Source: Cupriavidus sp. EM10
Lineage (GTDB): Bacteria > Pseudomonadota > Gammaproteobacteria > Burkholderiales > Burkholderiaceae
DNA length: 64,000 nt
Reading direction: 5' to 3'
NCBI RefSeq assembly: GCF_018729255.1
Contig: NZ_CP076063.1
Span: 149,625 to 213,624 of the forward strand
Each line of letters starts with the position of its first letter. The first letter of the stretch is position 1. Under the pieces are notes generated by a model that was given only the letters and a program-made list of their open reading frames with translations, was not told where the DNA came from and did not search any database. This document shows positions 53,110-61,871 of this stretch, in pieces. Made by a program: the position numbers and the translations under genes.

Positions 53110-53222
53110 TGTTTGGACCATTTGTTCTTGGTTTTGCCTTGTGTTTGGCCGCCTTCGGCATGTGGGTTCAACGCAATGCCGATCGCCAGCGCATGCTCGA
53201 AGACCTCGACCGCAACGGCTGA
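53109..53222 (+). CDS. 37-residue single-helix membrane peptide
   Basis: MFGPFVLGFALCLAAFGMW then VQRNADRQRMLEDLDRNG. Translationally coupled to the preceding membrane gene (TGATG), with AAAGGAG upstream. One membrane helix and a short charged tail; no family assigned. A hairpin GAGCCGA-TTCG-TCGGCTC follows. Confidence 0.5.
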   Translation: MFGPFVLGFALCLAAFGMWVQRNADRQRMLEDLDRNG

Positions 53223-53264
53223 GGCAATCCCTTCTCAGGAGCCGATTCGTCGGCTCACCGCTTG

Positions 53265-53290
53265 AACGCACCTCTCGGGGTGCGTTTTTT
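53265..53290 (+). terminator. Intrinsic terminator
   Basis: AACGCACC-TCTCGG-GGTGCGTT and continuing T run. Confidence 0.88.
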
Positions 53291-53352
53291 CGTTTTCCCT
53301 CCCACACGGGCGTCGTCCCGTCGGGGCGTCTCCCCACTAAAGGAGTATCCCG

Positions 53353-53745
53353 ATGAGCCGTACCGTCTATGGCGCAGGCCTGGCCAGCTATCCCGCAGGC
53401 GTCCTGCTTCGTGCCAGTGTCTATTCCACCAACCTACGCCCAGCCTTCTCACTGGTTTGCGCCGATGACGAAATGCCCTACGGCGTGCTGTCGGTGAACC
53501 TGCCCGATGCCAATCTGGCCGACGACGAGTTCCTCGTTACGGGCGATTGGAATCTGCCGACCGATCTCAAGGCTGCCTTGCTTGAGACCGGTAAGTTCAC
53601 GCAAACCGGCCGTTGGAACCAGGTCGGTTTTGACCAGGGTGAAGTCTGGCGCATCGTCGATGCGGCAATCCTTGCGGAGGTCGCGGCGGCACGCGTCGTG
53701 GCCAGTCGCAGCAGATCCGATCGGCGCACCGCTGCCGTTGCCTGA
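53353..53745 (+). CDS. Unknown protein, paralogue pair member 1
   Basis: 130 residues, MSRTVYGAGLASYPAGVLLRASVYSTNLRPAFSLVCADDEM... Shares a layout with the next gene: VNLPDANLADDEFLVTGDWNLPTDLKAALLETGKFTQTGR...GEVWRIVDAAI versus SNVPSETLADNEVIVCLWRLPMSTVVALLDSDCFQAIRT...GVVWRITSTDL. Function unknown. AAAGGAG lies ten bases upstream. Confidence 0.6.
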   Translation: MSRTVYGAGLASYPAGVLLRASVYSTNLRPAFSLVCADDEMPYGVLSVNLPDANLADDEFLVTGDWNLPTDLKAALLETGKFTQTGRWNQVGFDQGEVWRIVDAAILAEVAAARVVASRSRSDRRTAAVA

Positions 53746-53802
53746 CCCCTTCCTCAACCCTTGCGGGCCCATCCCGCAAGGCGGTGGGCCTGGGAGACCC
53801 GT

Positions 53803-54156
53803 ATGCCCATCACCATCGACGAGGCCGGCCTGGCCGGATCGCCTGGTCCATTGCGGATCGCAGTCGAACTCTATGCCGTCAACGACCGCGCTGCACTGTC
53901 TCTGGTCGAAACGAAGACCGGCGATCTCTACGAGACTTTCACGAGCAACGTCCCGAGCGAAACGCTTGCGGACAATGAGGTGATCGTCTGCCTGTGGCGC
54001 TTGCCTATGTCCACCGTGGTCGCGCTGCTCGATTCGGATTGCTTTCAAGCGATTCGAACGCTTGCCGTAGGCACCGCCCGGGGCGTCGTCTGGCGCATCA
54101 CTTCTACAGACCTTCTGCAGGCAATCCACGACGCGAAAGCGTCGGTGCCTGCATAG
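53803..54156 (+). CDS. Unknown protein, paralogue pair member 2
   Basis: 117 residues, MPITIDEAGLAGSPGPLRIAVELYAVNDRAALSLVETKTGD... Paralogue of the preceding gene. Its leader has CCTTGCGGG-CCCAT-CCCGCAAGG and a ribosome-binding GGGAGA between GGG and CCC just before the ATG. Confidence 0.6.
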   Translation: MPITIDEAGLAGSPGPLRIAVELYAVNDRAALSLVETKTGDLYETFTSNVPSETLADNEVIVCLWRLPMSTVVALLDSDCFQAIRTLAVGTARGVVWRITSTDLLQAIHDAKASVPA

Positions 54157-54173
54157 ACCTCTCTCTTTTAACC

Positions 54174-54215
54174 CTTTCGGGGCATGTCCCGAAGGGGCAT
54201 GCTCCGTCCTGGAGC
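54174..54215 (+). promoter_or_regulatory. Leader hairpins of the 54221 gene
   Basis: CCTTTCGGG...CCCGAAGG, then GCTCC-GTCCT-GGAGC with the ribosome-binding GGAG in the 3' arm five bases before the ATG. Confidence 0.6.
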
Positions 54216-54220
54216 TCCCC

Positions 54221-55770
54221 ATGTACGTGATTCATATCGGCCAACGCGCCGAGCATCGCACCACGCTCGCTGGCGTGCTGCAGTACCTGAACGAAGATCG
54301 CGACGGCAAGGCGGCGCCGCGCGTCGAAGATATCGCGTTGCGCCACGTCGAACGCGGTGCAATTCCTGTGGTTCGACTGGCCGGCGGAAAGTTTGCCGTG
54401 CGACCCGTTGGCACTCGGCGGGCCATCCTTTCGATGATCCTCGACGAGGTGGATCGCTTTATCGTTCGTGTCGGCGGAAAGATCCTGCGCCCGCACGAGA
54501 TGAGCCGCGCCGCCTGGGGCGCCGTGGTGGCCGCGGGCCGCTTGGCGTATTTCCCCGAACAGGCTATCGACATGTCTCAGGACGATGCAGGTCCGCTGTT
54601 CCAGACGGCAGATCTGTTTGAGGATCGGGGTGCGTTCGATATCGCCGGCTTCGTTTGCGGCGAATTTGTCCGCCGCTTCGGCTATGGCACGAATGGCCCC
54701 TGTACCACCCAGCCGCGAGTCCCAACTGCCGGCATGAGGTACATGTCGCCTACGCGCTGATGCGCGGAGAGAAGGTGCGGGATTGCATCATCAATACCTA
54801 CCGCGACAATCCGCACCATGCGCGGTCCGAGCCCTGGATGCAGCCATTGATCGAAGTGCCGGCCCTGCGGGGAGCCCTGTCGCCCAGCGTGCTGCAAGCG
54901 CTCTGCCAGGTCATGCGCGGGGAGAAGCTGGAGATCACGCCGCACAACGCTCCCAGACTGCTCGCTGCAGTGCGTAACGTGCCGAGTGACGGTGGCTACG
55001 TGGCTGTCGATGACGCTCTTTTCGCGGCCGGAATTGTTCCGCCGCGGACGATGCCCACGCCCAAGCCCCTCGAAGGTGAGAATGCACGGCCAGCCACCAA
55101 ACTGGCGGCGCGAATCCACGGTCTGATAAGCGAGCGGCAGTATCAGGAAGCCATGAAAAAGGCGACTCAGGAGCGCGAAGGGCAGAAGATCAGCCAGCGC
55201 GAGTTTAATCGCCAGACCAAGGCGGCCGCAATCTACCGGGCCGGTTATGGATTCGATTGGGCCAACAGGGTGGCGGTCGCTGTCATGGAACGCAATGTTG
55301 CGGCGGTATTGCATATCTTCGACGGTCCCAAGGACTGGAACACTGACTCCAAGCGCGCTCTGCGTGACGAACTCGGTGTCGATGTCCTGCAATGCAGTGC
55401 GGCAGAGCGCCGGCGTCGGCTTTTCGAGCTATGTGGTTTCTCAGTAGCCGAGCAAGCGCAATGGGAAGCGCACGAAGCCATCGACAAAGCGCGCAAGCGT
55501 GCTGAACGTTCGATGGCCGATGCAATATCGTTGGCGGAAAGCACGACTTACAGGCTCGAGACCGGTCAGCAAATGAACGGACGCGAGTACGTCGACTTTT
55601 GCATCGAGGCCGGCTTTACCCAGCTCGTCGACGAGCGTCGGGGGAACGTCACGCGCTACCGTATCTATGATCCGGTAAAGCGCATGTCGCGGCCCTTGCG
55701 TGCAAAGGACGGCACGCTCGACTATGCGCGGGCGCGCCTTGCGCAAATCGCCCCCGAGGTGACTGCTTGA
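54221..55770 (+). CDS. Large unknown plasmid protein, frameshifted
   Basis: Starts MYVIHIGQRAEHRTTLAGVLQYL. The first frame is open to about 54735 (FGYGTNGPCTTQPRVPTAG); restoring one base there gives HEVHVAYALMRGEKVRDCIINTYRDNPHH and continues to 55770. About 516 residues, soluble, no membrane segment. A Lys/Arg/Gln-rich stretch (ISERQYQEAMKKATQEREGQKISQREFNRQTK) precedes the C-terminal domain with FCIEAGFTQLVDERRGNVTRYRIYDP. No family recognised. Confidence 0.6.
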
Positions 55771-55777
55771 TTGTTTG

Positions 55778-55801
55778 CCCCCAGCCGAATCCGGCTGGGG
55801 G
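55778..55801 (+). terminator. Strong hairpin after the 54221 gene
   Basis: CCCCCAGCCG-AATC-CGGCTGGGGG, ten perfect pairs but followed by GATATTC instead of a T run. Probably a terminator of lower efficiency or a 3'-end protector. Confidence 0.6.
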
Positions 55802-55930
55802 ATATTCTCGATTCGGCTATCAAAATCCGTAGTTTTCGCAGGCTCGGATCAAGATTCTTGCGATAGGCTTTCCCGTACCACCAGAGCTTTGTTTGCAGTG
55901 AATACGTTCAGTCCAAACAAAGTTTTACCC

Positions 55931-56059
55931 GCGTCTCCGACGCATCGACTCTACGCCGGCACCGCCGGCCATCTCTTTAAACCGCCCACAGGGAGCATTC
56001 CCTGCCGGGACGGCTCCGTGGGCATCTTCCCGATCCCCATGCAATCCACCTTGCTGTAG
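55931..56059 (+). promoter_or_regulatory. ATCGAC-type composite leader with a tiny ORF, upstream of DUF932
   Basis: GCGTC-TCC-GACGC-ATCGAC, GCCGG-CACC-GCCGGC, then GCCCAC...GTGGGC enclosing CAGGGAGCATTCCCTG. It leads to a six-codon ORF (ATG at 56039, MQSTLL), and the DUF932 gene starts 160 bases further on. The interval 55771-56218 otherwise shows no gene. Confidence 0.62.
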
Positions 56060-56218
56060 CCACACGGCGCGTTGTCATTTGTCGCCGTAGGCGGTTCATG
56101 GCGAGCGTCGCATCCCCGACCGCGCACAAGCACGGTCTCCATTTCTTTCTCCCTTCATTTCCACCTTCGAGCGTCAGCACAGCCTGTCGCTCGCATTCCC
56201 ATTTTTAGGAGCAATCTT

Positions 56219-57193
56219 ATGTCCCATCTGGTTCAAACCATGGCGTACGCCGGCGCAACCCCCTGGCACGGTCTGGGCAACCGCCTGGCGGAGCATCAGC
56301 CCCTCGAAGTCTGGGCCGAAGCCGCCGGCATGAACTGGCGCATTGAGGAGACCAACGTTATGTACCGCGTTGGTTCCCATGACCTGGATCCCATCCAGTC
56401 GTTTCCCGAGCAGAAGGTCCTGTACCGCTCGGACAACGGCAAGCCGCTGTCGACGGTATCTCAGCGGTACCAGGTTGTTCAGCCTGCGGAGATCCTGGAG
56501 TTCTATCGAGACCTCGTGCAGGTGGGCGGCTATCAGCTCGAGACTGCAGGCGTGTTGAAAGAGGGTCGCAAGCTCTGGGCGCTCGCCCGTACGGGACAGT
56601 CAGCGCTCCTCAAGGGTGGTGACGAGGTCCGTGGCTACCTGCTGCTGGCCACGGCCTGCGATGGCACGCTGGCGACCACGGCGCAGTTCACCTCGGTCCG
56701 CGTGGTTTGCAACAACACGCTGCAGATCGCGTTGGGTCGCAATCGTGGCGCCGTCAAGGTGCCGCATCGTAGCCAGTTCGATCCGCGTGCGGTGAAAGAA
56801 GAGCTCGGCATTGCCATTTCGTCGTGGGATGGTTTCATGGCCAACATGCACAGCCTCGCAGACCGTAAGGTCAGCAAGGCTGAGTCCGAACGGTTCTTCC
56901 AGCGCCTCTTTACCTATTCCTCGGCGAGGGATGGTGTAGATGCGCCTGCAAGGATGAACGAGCGTGGCCTGAAAGCCGTGCTGAGTCTTTTCGACGGGGC
57001 CGGCCGCGGCGCTGCGCTGGAGTCTGCATCGGGCACTGCTTGGGGCTTGGTGAACAGCGTCACCGAGTACGTCGACCACCAGCAGCGAGCCCGCTCGCCG
57101 GGTAATCGGCTGGACTCTGCATGGTTCGGCGCGGGCGCATTTCTCAAGCAGCGCGCCTGGGACGCAGCCCTCGAACTCGCGGAGATTGCATAA
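56219..57193 (+). CDS. DUF932 (phage/plasmid-like protein, TIGR03299 type)
   Basis: 324 residues with the family start SHLVQTMAYAGATPWHGLGNRL and later blocks ATACDGTLATTAQFTSVRVVCNNTL and GTAWGLVNSVTEYVDHQQRAR. DUF932 proteins are common in phages, plasmids and ICEs; function unknown, possibly DNA-associated. AGGAG lies ten bases upstream of the ATG and is not visibly paired. Confidence 0.88.
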   Translation: MSHLVQTMAYAGATPWHGLGNRLAEHQPLEVWAEAAGMNWRIEETNVMYRVGSHDLDPIQSFPEQKVLYRSDNGKPLSTVSQRYQVVQPAEILEFYRDLVQVGGYQLETAGVLKEGRKLWALARTGQSALLKGGDEVRGYLLLATACDGTLATTAQFTSVRVVCNNTLQIALGRNRGAVKVPHRSQFDPRAVKEELGIAISSWDGFMANMHSLADRKVSKAESERFFQRLFTYSSARDGVDAPARMNERGLKAVLSLFDGAGRGAALESASGTAWGLVNSVTEYVDHQQRARSPGNRLDSAWFGAGAFLKQRAWDAALELAEIA

Positions 57194-57278
57194 GCAACTT
57201 CGAGCGTCTCTTCTATCCGCCCTCAAGCGAGCCGCTCCGTTGCCGTTGTTTGGTAATGGAGTGGTCGTTTCAGGTCTT

Positions 57279-57308
57279 AAAGCCCCGGCACAGCCCGGGG
57301 CTTTTTTC
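57279..57308 (+). terminator. Intrinsic terminator after DUF932
   Basis: AAGCCCCGG-CACAG-CCCGGGGCTT continuing into T6. Confidence 0.9.
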
Positions 57309-57322
57309 TTTTGCTCGTTGCC

Positions 57323-57832
57323 ATGTTCCACATTGATTTCTATTCACGTTATCCGCGATGGCTGTTTCGCGGAGGCGATGCCGCAATCGCCGGGCTACGG
57401 GGCGAGTACGTTTGCCGTAGCACGGCAGGGAACAGGGTGCAGCGAGTACAGGACCGACTCATGCACCAAACCATTGAACTATCCAGCCTGCAGAAGGAGC
57501 GGTTCACCGGGCTATATACCTCTTGGCTCGTCCAGACCCGCGATCGCCTGACTACCCTCAGTTACGATACGTGGATGGACTTGCGATACCAACAGAATCG
57601 GGGCGCGTCAGCTAGTTTCAGTCAAGGCGCCGTTGTCTTCGATCTGATACATGGGGTGCTTTACGAAGTCAGAGGCAAGGATCGGCTCCGACGGATTTTC
57701 CGCATACAGTTGGATGGCGATTTTCCCTACCTGTCCTTCAGGGATCCCGCCAATGCCATCGATTTCCCCTGGATCACGTTCCCAGGTGTGTTCACGCAAG
57801 CGGAGCTGATGACGCTGCGGCGTGTCTATTAA
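57323..57832 (+). CDS. Unknown protein
   Basis: 169 residues if started at MFHIDFYSRYPRWLF; no clear ribosome-binding site, so a later start is possible (for example MHQTIELSSLQKERF). Contains LIHGVLYEVRGKDRLRRIFRIQLDGDFPYLSF and ITFPGVFTQAELMTLRRVY. No family recognised. Confidence 0.5.
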   Translation: MFHIDFYSRYPRWLFRGGDAAIAGLRGEYVCRSTAGNRVQRVQDRLMHQTIELSSLQKERFTGLYTSWLVQTRDRLTTLSYDTWMDLRYQQNRGASASFSQGAVVFDLIHGVLYEVRGKDRLRRIFRIQLDGDFPYLSFRDPANAIDFPWITFPGVFTQAELMTLRRVY

Positions 57833-57839
57833 ACAAGAA

Positions 57840-57870
57840 GGCCCGGCAACTGACGTTGCCGGGCCTTTTG
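57840..57870 (+). terminator. Intrinsic terminator
   Basis: GGCCCGGCAAC-TGAC-GTTGCCGGGCC followed by TTTTG. Confidence 0.88.
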
Positions 57871-57914
57871 TCTTTGAAAGAGTGGTCTCAGACGGTCGCT
57901 TTCGCGTTTTTTGA

Positions 57915-57930
57915 AAGGAACATGTTCCTT
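57915..57930 (-). repeat. Palindrome family copy 3
   Basis: AAGGAACATGTTCCTT; on the minus strand followed by TCAAAAAACGCGAAAG. It lies two bases after the repaired stop of the bactofilin gene. Confidence 0.85.
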
Positions 57931-57932
57931 CC

Positions 57933-58351
57933 TTACGCCGCAGTACCGGGGACCTCCGGGTCATCGATGTGGATAGCGGGCGCATCCTCCTTTTGGGGGG
58001 CGCCACGTAGCCCACAGCGGGCACCCGAGTGATGGAGCTGCCTTCAAGCGTCACGTTTTCGCCCAGCCGGATGGTCCCGGCGTAGAAGATGCGGCCGATC
58101 ACGCGGCCGTTGATCTTGAGGGAGACCCGACTCTTGACGTCACCTTCTACGGTGCCGTCGATGATGATGTGTTCGCCTTCCACGTCGCCATGGACGACCC
58201 CGCCACGACCGATATGCAACAGGCCGTGGCTGGCCCTGACGTTGCCGGTAACGAGGGCGAGGCAGGTGAAGCCGTCCTCCGAAACGAGATCGCCGTGAAT
58301 GCTCATGCCGGCGCGCAGGACGCTGAAAGTTGGAGTACTTGGCATCGTCAT
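57933..58351 (-). CDS. Bactofilin-family (polymer-forming) protein, 3' frameshift
   Basis: Starts MTMPSTPTFSVLRAGMSIHGDLVSEDGF. The repeated beta-helix pattern is clear: VTGNVRASHGLLHIGRGGVVHGDVEGEHIIIDGTVEGDVKS...INGRVIGRIFYAGTIRLGENVTLEG. One lost A near 57995 moves the end into KKEDAPAIHIDDPEVPGTAA and a stop at 57933, just before the palindrome; unrepaired, the ORF runs across palindrome and terminator. About 140 residues. Bactofilins form membrane-linked filaments. The element may use it to localise envelope machinery (inference). Confidence 0.78.
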
Positions 58352-58362
58352 GGGACGCTCTC

Positions 58363-59001
58363 TTAGAACAGTTTGATTTCGCGGTTGGGGGCGCCTTGCG
58401 GCGATACGGCAGGACGGGCGATCTGCGCGGGTGCGACGGGCGCCGCGGCTTTCGCCGGCGCGGAGACCGCCGCTGCAGGCGCTGCAGGCGCGGGGGCTGG
58501 CTTCGGGGCGGGCGCAGTCGGTTTGACAGGTTCCTGCGAAGGCAGGGTGATTCTCGGGGTGTCAGCTGCTGCCGCTAGTGGCGCCGCGCCAGATGCCGGC
58601 GTTGGGCTTGTGACATTGTTCGCATCGCCGCGCACGGGCCATTCGTGCGAATGCGGTTCGGGCTCTGTCTGGGAAGCCGCAGACGGCCTTGCTTCCGACG
58701 CGGTGACGGCTGCGGAGGGCCCGTCCGAGCTATGGGTACGGGCGTCGCGCTTGCCCATGGAACTGCCAATGAGGAACATTGCGGCGGCGCCCACGATGAA
58801 GACGGCTGCCCACAACGCACGCGAAGGCACGGACAAGTTTCCACCTGCGGGGGCCGATGCTTCCTTACCAAAGCCGCCACTATTATCGTTGCCAAGCCAC
58901 AACGGCGGCGTCGACGAACGTGCCGGTGAGGGCGAGATGTCGATGGTCAGGGCGGGTTGGGCGTACTGAGCATGCAGCTGCTCGATCTCACGCATGTCCA
59001 T
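58363..59001 (-). CDS. Single-pass membrane protein with Ala/Pro-rich tail
   Basis: 212 residues. About 60 cytoplasmic residues, one helix (ALWAAVFIVGAAAMFLIGSSMG), then a long Ala/Pro/Lys-rich periplasmic region ending GAPNREIKLF. The topology resembles conjugation or pilus accessory proteins but there is no recognised domain. Its start overlaps the AcaB-like gene and the bactofilin gene follows after 11 bases: one three-gene operon. Confidence 0.6.
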   Translation of the reverse strand: MDMREIEQLHAQYAQPALTIDISPSPARSSTPPLWLGNDNSGGFGKEASAPAGGNLSVPSRALWAAVFIVGAAAMFLIGSSMGKRDARTHSSDGPSAAVTASEARPSAASQTEPEPHSHEWPVRGDANNVTSPTPASGAAPLAAAADTPRITLPSQEPVKPTAPAPKPAPAPAAPAAAVSAPAKAAAPVAPAQIARPAVSPQGAPNREIKLF

Positions 59002-59554
59002 GGTTCTGGCTCCGGGAAGAGTTGAGGAGGGTGCCGTCCGGAGCGAACTTGTCGGTGTCCGGGATGCAGAGTTGCTGGATGGCCTTGATTCGCTTGGCGG
59101 CCACTGCCGTTGTGTTCTCCCGCGCGTCAGCCGGGATGGATTCGCAGTTCAGGCCGTAGAGGGTTTCCGCGAAGAGCCTGTCGTATTGCATCAGCAGGCG
59201 GAGAAGCCGACCGGCAAACGAATGCGACACCTGCACTTCCCGCGACTCGTAAAACAGCGGGATCTCGACCTGATCCTTGTTTCCGATCCACTCCAAGGCT
59301 TTGGCGTACCACGCTTCCGCGTCTCGGAATGCCTCGTCAAGTGCCTTGACCTTACCGCCGCGCGCGACGACAAATTTGGACGAGCAAAAGTAAAAATGCG
59401 CGTCCAGGAAGTCCCGAGCGAACTTTGAGCAGTACTCGTGGTTGGTTGCGGATGCCGTTGCCGGTGTCAGTCGGCTGAGGCGTTCCTCACTGTTCAGGCG
59501 CTCGATGGGCCTGAGCCCGGTAGCGGGCTTCTTGGGTGGATCCTGTTCGGCCAT
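58988..59554 (-). CDS. DUF1845/AcaB-like protein
   Basis: 188 residues, MAEQDPPKKPATGLRPIERLN... The central part EYCSKFARDFLDAHFYFCSSKFVVARGG...ALEWIGNKDQVEIPLFYESREVQVSHSFAGRLLRLLMQYDRLF resembles the DUF1845 family, to which the IncC regulator AcaB belongs. If so, together with the FlhC-like protein this element would carry relatives of two IncC transfer regulators. The match is from memory of the family pattern and needs a profile search. Confidence 0.5.
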   Translation of the reverse strand: MAEQDPPKKPATGLRPIERLNSEERLSRLTPATASATNHEYCSKFARDFLDAHFYFCSSKFVVARGGKVKALDEAFRDAEAWYAKALEWIGNKDQVEIPLFYESREVQVSHSFAGRLLRLLMQYDRLFAETLYGLNCESIPADARENTTAVAAKRIKAIQQLCIPDTDKFAPDGTLLNSSRSQNHGHA

Positions 59555-60202
59555 TTGTCCATGTTTTCGGATGCTCTCTCACTCGGAATTGTCGGACAAG
59601 AACGGACACCACATGACTTCGAAAGCTACGCGAAATAGCCGAGCATTCGTCAGTTTTGAAAGAAAGTCCTGTGCCACAATGCTTTCACACCTAGCGTCAT
59701 CGACGCATCGACTCTGACTCCTGGCGAGTCCATCTCTTTGTTCAAGTCGTGCATTTGCGCACGCGCCGACTGGTTGGCTACCAGTGTGGATATCTCTTGT
59801 GCTAAGTGTTTTCGCCGAACACTTCCCCTCATCAGCTCGTAATACGCGTTCTCGCTGTGCCTCTTCATGAGCGCACGCTGGACACCGTTCGAGCCTGGGA
59901 CCATGTGGAGCTCTCTCAAAGGCCCCTCCTAGGCAGAACGGCAGACGTCGAGCCGATCCGTGAACCTGCGGCCGAACCTGTGGGTTCGCGAAAAGGGTTG
60001 TTGTGCAGCGTGACCATGCTGCACGAGGGCGACTTTACGTCCTCAACATTGAGCCGCGCGCACTAGTGCGCCGCTCCCCGAGTGCCACGCCCCCGGAAGG
60101 GGCGTGGCAGTTCGGGTTCCTGACATCAAAGCTCGCTGCCGGCGCAAACCGGGGCGGGCTTTTTTGTTTCTGGTGAGAGACCTCGATCTTCAGGAGAAGC
60201 TC
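59555..60202 (+). other. Gene-poor region with ATCGAC-type element, hairpins and a terminator
   Basis: At 59694: GCGTC-ATC-GACGC-ATCGAC followed by GACTC-CTGGC-GAGTC. A GTG-started frame (59806-60066) reads fairly protein-like (VLAVPLHERTLDTVRAWDHVELSQRPLLGRT...) and may be a broken gene for this leader, but I do not call it. At 60084 GCCACGCCCC...GGGGCGTGGC forms a strong hairpin, and 60129-60166 is a CG-rich stem with T6 (intrinsic terminator). Confidence 0.5.
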
Positions 60203-60511
60203 ATGCACCAGAACGCCGAGATTTCCGCCGCGATCGCGGCAACGCTGAATTTGCGCCGTCCCGAGTACAGGGACATGCCGCAGGCTTGGCGATCCCTTTG
60301 TGAGGCGGCATATGTCGCCAGTCTTCCGGAAGTCGCACAGAACGACTTTCTTAATCGCGTAACGACCCAGCGCGGGGCCGACACAGCCCTGCGCCTTCGG
60401 GAGCATGCTGCGTCCATCCGGGCCAACGTCGTTCGTTTCCTCGACAGGAGAAAGAACGCATGCATGCACCCATCACCTACAGCGAGCCCGGCGGACGCCG
60501 AAGCCTGCTAG
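60203..60511 (+). CDS. Small helical unknown protein
   Basis: 102 residues, MHQNAEISAAIAATLNLRRPEYRDM...FLNRVTTQRGADTALRLREHAASIRANVVRFLDRRKN. AGGAG lies nine bases upstream. Its last 50 bases overlap the next ORF if that starts at 60460. Confidence 0.55.
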   Translation: MHQNAEISAAIAATLNLRRPEYRDMPQAWRSLCEAAYVASLPEVAQNDFLNRVTTQRGADTALRLREHAASIRANVVRFLDRRKNACMHPSPTASPADAEAC

Positions 60512-61775
60512 AAGAGCGGCCCATGCGGCCGCCCATCATTGGCAAGATCCGACCCGGCATCAAGGTCCTCACCAAAGCTGCGCGCGACAGGCTCGAAGCA
60601 GTGAAGATCCACGATGCTGGTCTCGCGCGGGGCGACAGCTTCGAGCGCATCGAAGGCGATATCACGCGGGCGACAGGCATCAAGACGCCGCTCGTGCCGA
60701 AAAACGTTCCCTGGTTCACCTGCCGTGCCTCTGACTTCGCCAACCCGGCGTTGGCCGAAGACATCGTCCAACGCTACGGCGAAGATCGCAACGACGGCAA
60801 CGGACATCGCCTCTGGCGTTTTCCCGTGGTCTTCGCGTTCGACGACTGGCTGAGCAACATGCCTAACCAGCTCGTTGCATGGACGAAGAGCGGCAGGCAG
60901 TACTTTTCGGAATACGGCCGTGACGGCAGGCGCTACTGCAAGATGTACGCACCTCCGGTGCGTGATGAGCGCGCCAATCGCGCCAAGCGCACCTGGGGCG
61001 GTCGCACCGTCATCCTGAGGCAGGACAATGATATTCAGGATGGATTGTGCGATCCGCAGGAATGTCCCCAGTACCAAGGCGGTCACTGCAACCTGTCGGC
61101 GAGCTTCTTCTTCGCGATTCCGCATATCTCCGGACTCGGGCTCATCGAGATGCCCACCACCTCGATCTACGTCCTGCAAAAAGCCCACGCGGCTATGCAG
61201 ACCGTGGCGATGGCGCGGGGGCGGCTAGTAGGCGCCAAATTTGGATGTCCAAGCAAGAGCTTGAGATCAGCCGCATCGATGACACCGGCAAGGCGGTGCG
61301 GCAGATGCAGTGGCTGATCACGCTCGACGCCGAAATCGATATCGCAGCATTGCTTGATGGCTCGGATCGGCGCCCGCCTGCATTGGAGATGGCAGAACAG
61401 GCCGTCTCCATGCTGGAAGGGGACAGAGAGGTTCCACCCGACCACGGCTCGGCCGATGACGGCACCATTGAGGCGCCGCAGACTGGTACGTCGGAAAGCG
61501 GCGTAGTTCAATCTGCGGGTTCGATGCCCCCATCCGATACGGCGGGTACTGAGGACCTGGAGAGCGAATACCACGATCTCGTGAAGCGCCTTGGGCTGAA
61601 TAGCGAGGACGGCGCCCGCCAGCTGAAAGCTTATGCAGCGGCGACCTTCGGGCGCGGCTGGTCCAAGCGGGAACAGGATGTGCGGGGGTTCTTGGCTCAA
61701 CTTCGCACTGCGCTGGCCAATCCCGCTGCCTTCCGTGAACAGGTGGCGGCTATCGCCGCTGACACCGCAACATAA
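60460..61775 (+). CDS. Recombination-directionality-factor-like / hydrolase or metal-binding protein, frameshifted
   Basis: Starts MHAPITYSEPGGRRSLLEERPMRPPIIGKIRPGIKVL (MRPP at 60523 is an alternative). Blocks TPLVPKNVPWFTCRASDFANP, YGEDRNDGNGHRLWRFPVVF, SEYGRDGRRYCKMY and the cysteine site CDPQECPQYQGGHCNL match proteins annotated as hydrolase or metal-binding protein, related to phage recombination directionality factors. One lost T near 61245 links GAKF to WMSKQELEISRIDDTGKAVRQMQWL. About 438 residues. It could control the direction of the recombinase at 26 kb (inference). Confidence 0.65.
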
Positions 61776-61803
61776 CTATCGCCAGCCTTGTGCCGGCAGT
61801 TGA

Positions 61804-61830
61804 GGGAAGCCCATCGGCTTCCCTTTCTTC
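61804..61830 (+). terminator. Terminator-like hairpin
   Basis: GGGAAGCC-CATC-GGCTTCCC followed by TTTCTTCTTTC. Confidence 0.7.
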
Positions 61831-61871
61831 TTTCTTGCCGCATGCCGGCACATTTCCTTGGAGGTTCCACA

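Noticed and set aside
56039..56059. Six-codon ORF as a leader-peptide attenuator for DUF932
   Set aside because: No repeated regulatory codons and no terminator directly behind it; kept only as a remark in the leader feature.
59650..59919. Minus-strand ORF of 89 codons
   Set aside because: Runs through the structured leader element and lacks a plausible ribosome-binding site and family.
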